From NCBI RefSeq assembly GCF_902167145.1, contig NC_050096.1:159959825-160023824 (forward strand): a stretch of 64,000 nt of DNA, in the 5' to 3' direction. A model generated the notes under the pieces. It did not search any database, had not been told where the DNA came from, and was given only the letters and a program-made list of their open reading frames with translations. This stretch comes from Zea mays. Its lineage: Eukaryota > Streptophyta > Magnoliopsida > Poales > Poaceae. Both the position numbers and the translations under genes were made by a program. Below, piece by piece: positions 56,631 through 64,000 of this stretch. Each line of letters starts with the position of its first letter. The stretch's first letter is position 1.

Positions 56631-57112
56631 CGATGCGGCATCGAGAGTGCGATCCGTTCCGGAAGCGATGACACGCATCGCACATGTGGGCGAGAAGCTG
56701 TGCACATTGTTCGTTTCGGATAGCGCGGGCTCCAAATTTTACATAAAATCAGAAGTCTTCTGGTTTTTGTATTCACTTACGCGCGTGATCCGAACAGTTC
56801 AAAATTCGCCAGCGACGAAGATTCGATAATCCAAAAGTTTCATGAACCCTCTTTAGCTGTTTAGATTATCAAATGAAAACGACACCAAACTCGATAGATT
56901 TTAATTAGGCACATGACTCGCAAATTTTTGGAACAATTACGTTCCAAATTTTGCGAAGACTTAGGAAGAGTCAAAATAGACAGAAACAAATGCGATATTA
57001 AAATTGCGATAGGCGAAGATGATTAAAATTTAGCATCTATTTTATCCACTGATATTACGTGCTTAAATCCATACTCGTTGTCGAGCAGAATATAAGCACC
57101 TGGGGTGTTACA
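56631..57112 (-). repeat. LARD 5' LTR, piece 5 of 5
   Basis: Matches 7097-7579 of the other LTR and ends ggtgttaca, followed by the gtatt duplication. In element orientation this is the start of the 5' LTR. Confidence 0.9.
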
Positions 57113-59731
57113 GTATTTATCGTATTCAACTCTAGGATTCCAAGTCACCTTGATCCTTAGGTTGACACAAAATATCCCATTTGACAAGTCTATATTTCCT
57201 TTTGTTATGATTCCCCTGCCAAAAGAATCTTGAGCGGAAATAGTCGAGCTTCCTACGGACTCCTTTAGAAAGGGGAAATAAGGACATCATATACATCGGT
57301 AAGCTATTGAGTACTGACCTAATCAAGGTCAAGCGTCCTCCGATAGACAGGTATTTCCCTTTCCAGCTGCTAAGGCTCTTTGCAAAGCGCTCTTCAACTT
57401 TAGCCCAATCCCTAATTCTTAATTTTTTTTGAAAAGGATTGGAACACCAAGGTAGCTGATGGGGAGTCCCCTGGCTTACATCCAAAGAGTTATGTGTATT
57501 GTTCTAATTTCTCTTAGACAGCCCCAAAACAAAAAAACCTCACTCTTATGGAAATTGATCTTTAAACCTGAAGCTTGTTCAAATGCAAATAGATGCAACT
57601 TCATATTGCACGCTTTGTCTATGTCGTCCATAAAGAGTATAGTGTCATCTGCATACTGGAGTATTGAGAGTCCACCATCAACAAGGTGCAGAATTAGTCC
57701 CTCGAATTGTTCATCCAGTTTAGCCCTACTAATGAGAACTTTTAGCAAATCCACCATTATATTGAATAATATAGGGGACAAAGGGTCTCCCTGTCTGAGC
57801 CCTTTTTTGTTTGGAAGTAGTGTCCAACATCATCATTGACATTTACCGCTACACTTCCCTCCCCCCCCCCGAGATGAAGGTTTTAATCCAAGATATTCAT
57901 TTGGGCGAGAAGCCCTTCAAACGGAGTGCCTGGAAAAAGAAAAGGCCACCACACCTTATCATAAGCCTTCTCAAAGTCTAGCTTTAGAATTACTCCATTA
58001 TGTTTTTCTGATGGAGTTCATGTACTGTTTCGTGAAGGATTACCACCCCTTCCAAAATATTACGACCTTTGATAAATGCAGACTGAGTCGAGCTAACAGC
58101 CTTATTTGCCACCGATCTTAATCTGTTGGTGGCCACTTTGGTGAAGATTTTATAGCTCACATTCAGAAGACAGATTGGCATATACTGATGAATAACATTT
58201 GCTTCCTAAACCTTAGGAATGAGGGTAATTGTTCCAAAATTGTGGCTAAAAAGGGGGAGATATCCCTTGGCTAAATCCCTAAACATATGCATTAAATCAT
58301 CCTTGACAGTTTCCCAGAATTATTGATAGAATTCAACCGGAAACCCATCAGGTCTAGGAGCCTTATTGTGGTTCATTGAAAAGATAGCCTCCCGAACCTC
58401 GCTTTCCAAAAAATCTGTTGTGAGGAAGCTATTTTCCTGACTAAAGACCTAGGGAATGTCTTGGTTAAAGGATTCATCTAAGGTGAAGGAATTTTCCTCC
58501 GGTTCACCAAATAAATCCTTGTAGAACTGAGTAATAAAACTTTTGAGTTTAGCATGACCTTCAATCTTAGAATTGCCATTCTCAAGAGAGAAGATTCTCT
58601 TTTTCCTTCGTTTACCATTGGCCATCAAGTGAAAGTACCTTGTGTTGTTATCCCCAAGGAGAACATTCCTTGTCTTTGCCCGCTGGTAAAGCTTAATTTC
58701 CTCTTCCCTAAGAAGCTTGGTCAGATGAACCCTCGAGTGAGCCAAGCATTCTATTTCAGTCTCATTCAGGTCTCTGATTTCAGCTTCTGTATCCAACGTG
58801 CAAATTATATTCTGGAGCTCTACTTTCTTTTTCTTATATTCCCCCATTAGACTGGGCAGCCCAGCCATGAAGAAATCTCTGTAGGGCACTCAATTTGTTA
58901 TTCCATCTTTGAACCGAGTTCTTGCCCTTATTTTAGCATGACCAAATCTCTTTGACATGGTCATGAAAGTCTTCCCTTTGTAGCCAACATAGTTCAAATT
59001 TGAATAGCCTATTGCATCCGACAAAGGCAGGAGATTTAGTATCAAGAAGCAACGGTGTATGATCGGAGACACCTCTATCAAGTGCCTGAATCGTGGCTAA
59101 AGGAAACTTAAGTTCCCATTCAGTTGACATGAGTGCTCTATCGAGTTTCTCATAAGTAGGTATGAGGAGGGAATTTGCCCAGGTATATTGTCTAACCGAA
59201 AGGTCTATTTCTCTTAAATCAAAGCTGTCAATCACATCATTGAAGAGAAAAGCCCAGTGACCATTAAACCTATCGTTATTCTTCTCCCTACTATTTCTCA
59301 AAATATTGAAGTCCCCTCATGAGAAAAGGAAGTGAATTATGGTGTCATGCCCGAACAAGCTCGGTCAGAAAAGCTGACTTGAACTCTTCGTGAGCTGGAC
59401 CGTAAACAGCCATCAAAATCCATTTAAAGTTATCTGTCCTATTGCGTAGATGAAATTTGATATATAACTCTCCTTCAATGATAAAGGATATATCAAGAGC
59501 ACTCGCTTTGACTCCCAAAAGGATGCCACCGGATCTAACCCTAGCAGGGAGACAATGCTAGGTAAAATCTGCCCCACTAGACAGCCGTGCCAGATCCACT
59601 TTGGACATATCATTCTTTTCGGTTTCCATGATTGCTAAGAAATCTAGATTATGATCCCTCAAAGCCTCTGAAATGTATCGATATTTAGCCAAGTCTAAAA
59701 GACCTCTGCTATTCCAAAAAATCCCTTTCAT
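57113..59731 (-). pseudogene. LINE ORF2, endonuclease and reverse transcriptase part, broken
   Basis: On the minus strand the ATG at 59731 (MKGIFWNSRGL) begins the endonuclease, which includes SDHTPLLLDT near 59045. The linker and RT follow: GRNILEGVVILHETVHELHQ at about 58100, then MSPILFNIMVDLL and the catalytic YADD at about 57650. Then LSSWKGKYLSIGGRLTLI at about 57370. Many stops and frameshifts interrupt it. The endonuclease would nick target DNA and the RT would copy the RNA onto it. The frame continues at 1689 after the LARD. ORF2 starts 47 bases after the ORF1 stop, normal spacing for plant L1-type elements. Confidence 0.88.
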
Positions 59732-59778
59732 TAGGAAACAGTTGTTTTGTTTTTATGTAACCCCTCCCCTTGCAGCCC

Positions 59779-61042
59779 TTATGTTTTTTGACCTGTTTTT
59801 TTACTGTCGTGTAGCAGCCAAAGATCACAAAATTTTGTGTCCAGGTCTACATCATCAAAGGTCGCATCCGATATATCCTTTAAAAGTTGAGTTAAAAGGT
59901 CGTTGTCTTGTTCATCGGCCTCCCCATCGCTTATAGAGTCGGTATTACCCACAATGCTTTTAACCAAGTTATGGGTAGTAGGTTTGTCATGGGAGTTTAC
60001 AACCAGCCTATCCAATTCCATTCTTTTTAAAACATTGATCGATGAGTTAATCGTCGTCTCATCGATGCCCAATACAAGTCCTATTTTTTTAGCTTATTGG
60101 CGCAAAAATAAATTAGAAAGACAATTTATTTTTCCATACCTGACCGAATCTACTCAACTAGAGGGGTTGAAGCGCAGCCCATGGATAGAGCGTGGACAGC
60201 CTCGCTTGAATCCCCTGACATCACCGTCCAGGTTGCGACGAGAAGCCCTATTCATAGCCTTCAAAATGGAATCCTCATCTGCATGAGAAATACCATCCAC
60301 AGATAAGGCCACGTTACGTGCACTTCTCTGTACAAAAGCAGGTGAGCCCGACATGTTTTCAGTAGGAAAAAATTCAAACCTTTCCCCGGAACCCTCAGGT
60401 TCTTCTTAATCATGGTAGGTAGTGTCACTTGATCTGGCTCCACAATAGCACTATCAGCCGCCGTACTAAGTACATCCACCGACTGGTCCACCAAAGAAAG
60501 TGCATGACCATCCTGAACATGGGTATCATCATGCTGAAAATTATCAGACTGTGTATTCAAAGGATCCAATTCAAGATAAGGAGGGAAGTTAGACTTTAGC
60601 GTGAACAACTTTCTTGCCACCGGTAGAGGCCTTCCCAGCAAGACATTCCTGACATATTTGTCCATAAAGCATCTAGCAACCAGATCATCCCCTACCATAC
60701 TATTCACTGGTTGCAGACCAGAATTCCACTGAGGCAATGGATTAAAATCTATAACGTATCCTATCCTTGTAACTGAGATCATTATGTTGTTAGAAGTCGA
60801 CCTATCTGCACCTGCCTACCCTCCCTCTTGTCGTTCAATGTCTAGCAAAGATTGGCCCAGCTCCTAGGTACGTCTGTCAAACCCAAGGAATACCGGGAGT
60901 TCCTTCATCGCAGCAGGACCCGGACCACTAAACGCAGGGAGTAAATGGACAACAGCCCCAAGTGGTGGCATATCAGCCCCGCCCCCTACGTCCCCTGCAA
61001 GGGAGCCATCTCCACCCCCCTCGCATCCTTCTTATGTTTTTT
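59779..61042 (-). pseudogene. LINE ORF1, C-terminal half, broken
   Basis: Reading frames on the minus strand (60782-60261, 60354-60154, 60072-59779) follow one another with frame changes. They end in an acidic tail (DLLTQLLKDISDATFDDVD) before the stop at 59779. A basic stretch near 60200 (AMNRASRRNLDGDVRGFKRG) resembles the end of grass LINE ORF1 proteins. The N-terminal half lies beyond the Helitron, at 62443-63604. Confidence 0.65.
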
Positions 61043-61043
61043 A

Positions 61044-62442
61044 CTAGATATGTGTCCGTGCGTTGCTACGAGAGTTAAAAATTTGTGTAAAGCATGTATA
61101 TATAACGATCATTGTCACTATAATATGAAAAATCAATGTAGCAAAATATCACATTAACACTAATATTATATTCTAAATATATACTGAATGCTTTGACATC
61201 TATTCACAGTCGAAGATTTAACTGTGAAAACTTGATTAATCATTCACTGTCTAGATACAACCGAGAACACAACAAGAACCCAATTTAGAAGGACGAGAAA
61301 GAACCAAATGCACACGGTTCAGCTCATCCTTCTGAATTAAATATCCATCAAAGCTAGCATAGCATAGCTATATGCATTGATAAGTAGGTTAAAATAGATC
61401 AAACAATCTGAAAGATAAATAATATACTCATGTGAGTAGCTAACATGACATTTGGTATAAGTTTCATATCCTTACTTTTCACATATGAGCATTCATATCT
61501 GATAGTTATAAGCAGCATGTTGTAAAAGTGTTGTGGAAATGATTGAGTAAATTTGACGGTGGTTGATAGTTAGTCACCATTTTCTATATATTGTGTACAA
61601 AGAGAAGTATGCCTAAGAAACGGGGTATATTTATTAAAAAAACTTGACCAACATAGAAGGGTTTTTAATTAAGGGTTTTTATTTAAGAACACATACAAAA
61701 ATTTGTCTCAACAATGACTTGAACTTGAGGGACCAGGTGTGGGCGTACATGCATACTATCGACCAACTGAGCTACATTTAGCTTCTTTAAATTTTCATTT
61801 TAATTAAGAACACATGCAAAAATTTGTCTCGACAAGAACGCATGCAGCGTGAGTGGAGAGAGCCACAGGGTCTAGCTTCGGAGGCTAGTTGCATGTAGGG
61901 ATGAAAACGGTCGGAAACGGTATTTATTCGGTAATCAGTTTTTTGGTCGTTTTTCTTTGACTACGAATAAATAGGATATAGAATATACAATACAAATTTG
62001 TATTCTTATTTTTAACATCCAGCTTGTTAAGATTCATAAAAGGTAAATCTTAAATTCATCCTATATTTTCTCAAATAATAGATATAAACTTCGGTATGGA
62101 TTCGGAAACAAATTCGGTAATTTTTTCAACTTTTTGTGTTGTAGGGAGCAAATAATACATAAAACAATTTATGTAATATTTTATTCATATTTGTACTAAT
62201 GTGCTTGATAACATAAGAAAAGATCAACATCAAATTTTATACATGTCTATTTCAAAATATTAAATTTGTTCTAACAGTTCGGATTACCACTTTCATCCCT
62301 AGTTGCATGCTTGCATGCAGTATGAGGGGGCATCCGTAGCTTGCATAGTTGCATGCTTGCATGCAGTGTGAGTGGGTGAGTAGGTGCATGGTGAGCGGGG
62401 GCATGTTTTGGTCTACATTACCTTCTTAATAGTTAGTAGAGA
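61044..62442 (-). mobile_element. Non-autonomous Helitron inserted in LINE ORF1
   Basis: On the minus strand the 5' end at 62442 reads TCTCTACTAACTATTAAG, a common start of grass Helitrons. The 3' end is CTAG at 61047-61044, followed by T. A hairpin (CGT plus GC stem, loop AAC, one-base bulge) lies about 12 bases upstream. No target duplication is seen, as expected. The host base before TC is G rather than the usual A, a small misfit. LINE ORF1 resumes on both sides. No RepHel gene is present in the 1.4 kb. The interior is AT-rich and contains a tRNA-like promoter block at 61716-61775. Confidence 0.75.
61700..61785 (-). repeat. tRNA-derived (SINE-like) segment with Pol III A and B boxes
   Basis: The minus strand carries GTAGCTCAGTTGGTCG (61775-61760), which fits the tRNA A box, and GTTCAAGTC (61724-61716), which fits the B box, about 40 bases apart. 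A downstream segment (aagaacacat, caaaaatttgtctc) recurs at 61804-61835. No full cloverleaf is evident, so this is a tRNA-derived repeat or tRNA pseudogene, not a working tRNA gene. Confidence 0.6.
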
Positions 62443-63604
62443 CTAGCATGTTCTGGACTTTTATCGTCCTGTTCTGAGTCTTTGTCCCTTCCACCGTCAC
62501 CATCACCCCGAGGCTCCTCCCTAAATATTACAGGGGAAGCCGGGAGAAAATTCTTCTCTTCCATAGCAAAGGTGATCTCATATCCCTTTCTATCAAATAC
62601 AATATCAATGGTAAGGGGTAAATGATCTCTGCTCATCATCCCAACCAGCAGCCTAATTATTCCCCTTCTTCCTGTAAGTGTACATATCTACCTCTATAGT
62701 GGTACCTATGACCGACCCTAGGGCCCAAAAACCTAAGTAATTCCTCCAAGCATGAGGCACTCCTTTGACATGCACCCAAACCTCATCCAATTGGTAGCTA
62801 AGTTCTACATCACAAGCATCTTTCCATTCAGATATAGTGATTGTGACTCCATGATTCTTAAGATTGAACTCCACATATATGCCATCCTATTAAGTTCTTC
62901 CACTGAAGGGAAACCCACCAGAAATGAATCGTCACTGTGTTGGAGGGCCTCCCACACCCACTCCTTCGAGCAAGTTTAGATTGCACAACCACAGTCGACA
63001 GTTTCCCCCTAATTACTTTGATCAGAGCAGCTAGGGCAGGATCATGTGTTTCAAGTCTATAGTCGAATTCCAGAATACGAAAAAAGCCTAATCCATTATC
63101 ACCGAATCCAAGGAAAGAGGCATCGGGCTTAGGCAATCGCAATAAGGGGCACTTGGCCACTACGTGCGAATTCATCTTGTTGCAAACAACATAGTTTAGA
63201 TCTGCCTTGCACTCATCATTAATGTGTCCACTTAACTTACAGCGGAAGCACAAAGGAGATTTTGGTTTCTTGGCTTTAGCATAATTACCTGGGATTGCTA
63301 CGACCAGATGTTTCTGATCAGAATCTCTAGCCACCCAAGCCAAGCCAACAGATGTGGCCATCAGAGGCGCCTGTGGCAGGCTGTGTGCGAAAGGCTCACC
63401 ACTCCGGCGAATCCTCGGCCGTGGTGGGAATCGACCTCCACACGACCCGCCATGCCACGACCAAGGGTGTCCCTGCCCGGGAGCCCGCCCCGTCCCAGAC
63501 CTTGACGCAGTGGTGGCACACCAAACCCACTTCCGTTGCGTTGCCGATCCTTGGAGCCTCGCCGATGATTCCCCAACCACCCTCCTTACTAACAAAGCAT
63601 CCAC
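62443..63604 (-). pseudogene. LINE ORF1 (gag-like), N-terminal half, broken
   Basis: From 63604 the minus-strand frame includes a zinc-knuckle pair (LCFRCKLSGHINDECK, then VCNKMNSHVVAKCPLL) at about 63260-63140. After a frame change comes a DUF4283-like segment (LDEVWVHVKGVPHAWRNYLG, FWALGSVIGTTIEVDM) at 62800-62670. A further stretch (SRDHLPLTIDIVF) runs to the Helitron. Frames change repeatedly near 63400-63700, so the true start is uncertain. Such proteins bind LINE RNA. Confidence 0.75.
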
Positions 63605-64000
63605 GTGTTTGCTGTAGTAACAGATTGTTCAGCCAAATCATCGGAGTCCTTAGAAAAGGGGGGCAAGAAATCATTCACCAAATGACATCCATGTTCCAAT
63701 TCCAGTAGATCACATTCTTGGATTTCTGGTAGAGACCATTTCTTGGTCAAAAATCAGTAGGTGTTAGCCTTGGGTATTATTGAAAATGTTCGTTCATACT
63801 ATTTTCGACAAAAATAGGGGTTGTGTGGCCTTTGATCATCAACCAGAGGCTCGTACACCTCACCCCACATATGTTTTCTTGTCATAGATCACATTCTTGA
63901 ATTTCTGGTGGAGACCATTTCTTAGTGAAAAATCCGTTGATGTAAATCTGCATAAATCTGGGTTTGAGCACAAGCAGATTCACCCAGAGAAATGTATACA
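63605..64000. other. Probable LINE 5' region with a direct repeat
   Basis: The minus-strand frame remains partly open to about 63710 (containing LVNDFLPPFSKDSDDLAEQ), so ORF1 may begin further upstream than 63604. Beyond it, agatcacattcttg and gagaccatttctt at 63708-63765 recur at 63885-63942, about 178 bp apart. No other feature is visible. Confidence 0.5.

Larger units (their letters stand above)
1690..57112 (-). mobile_element. Long-LTR, coding-free LTR retrotransposon (LARD-like), full extent with nested insertions
   Basis: The element is flanked by the 5-bp direct repeat gtatt (1685-1689 and 57113-57117). On the minus strand its LTR starts TGTAACACCCC and ends in CA. The primer-binding site matches the initiator-Met tRNA type (10787-10798) and a purine tract lies at 7580-7597. 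Without nested elements the LTRs are about 4745 and 4711 bp and the interior is 3221 bp. No gag, protease, RT, RNase H or integrase is found in the interior in any frame. This architecture (LTR over 4 kb, non-coding interior around 3.5 kb) matches the LARD class described in grasses; mobilisation would need proteins from an autonomous Ty3-gypsy partner. It sits inside the ORF2 of a LINE. Confidence 0.88.

Noticed and set aside
61700..61785. Functional tRNA gene
   Set aside because: A and B boxes are present, but no acceptor stem pairing or complete cloverleaf can be drawn.

Overview
This window is intergenic DNA from a plant nuclear genome, most likely a grass and plausibly a panicoid such as maize. 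The call rests on the mix of element types: a Ty3-gypsy element with dual RNase H, an Angela/BARE-like Ty1-copia, a coding-free long-LTR retrotransposon, En/Spm (CACTA) transposons, hAT elements, an L1-type LINE and Helitron ends. The element genes have spliceosomal introns. I found no host gene, rRNA gene, intact tRNA gene, CRISPR array or operon. Almost every base from 600 to 63,700 belongs to a nest of transposable elements.

Layout. The outermost recognisable element is a minus-strand LINE (about 595-1689 and 57113-63700). Into its reverse-transcriptase gene went a minus-strand LTR element (1690-57112, target duplication gtatt). This element has about 4.7-kb LTRs, an initiator-Met primer site, a purine tract and a 3.2-kb interior with no genes, so it is LARD-like. 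Its left LTR (1690-7579) carries a 1.1-kb hAT (4377-5513). Its right LTR starts at 10801 and was split by four further insertions: a degenerate Ty1-copia (Copia-A, 13736-28143), a 12.5-kb CACTA (CACTA-1, 28463-40989), a 1.2-kb hAT-like element (41303-42474) and a 13.5-kb Ty3-gypsy element (43153-56625). Copia-A was in turn hit by a young, nearly intact Ty1-copia on the opposite strand (Copia-B, 17227-25026). CACTA-1 was hit inside its own TNP2 gene by a second, non-autonomous CACTA (CACTA-2, 33010-37293). The LINE's ORF1 holds a 1.4-kb Helitron (61044-62442), and the first 82 bases look like the 3' end of another Helitron.

The two LTRs of the LARD serve as each other's empty sites. With the target duplications they fix nearly all nested boundaries to the base. 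Removing the LARD restores the LINE reading frame, and removing CACTA-2 restores the TNP2 frame.

Relative ages agree with the nesting. LARD LTRs and Copia-A LTRs differ by a few percent, Copia-B LTRs by about six substitutions in 1274 bases, and the 43-56 kb Gypsy LTRs by about three substitutions outside a 57-bp tandem repeat. That last element is nevertheless coding-dead: three in-frame stops and a lost catalytic integrase glutamate. This suggests it was mobilised in trans.

I see no clearly new biological system. The observations most worth checking are: five insertions clustered in one 1.6-kb part of the LARD LTR; a roughly 90-bp-arm hairpin just upstream of the CACTA-1 transposase gene; the recent but dead Gypsy copy with a 9-versus-10-unit repeat in its LTRs; a Copia whose gag start codon lies inside the LTR with no visible primer site; and repeated CAG-to-TAG nonsense changes in several elements. 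All percentages are by-eye counts.
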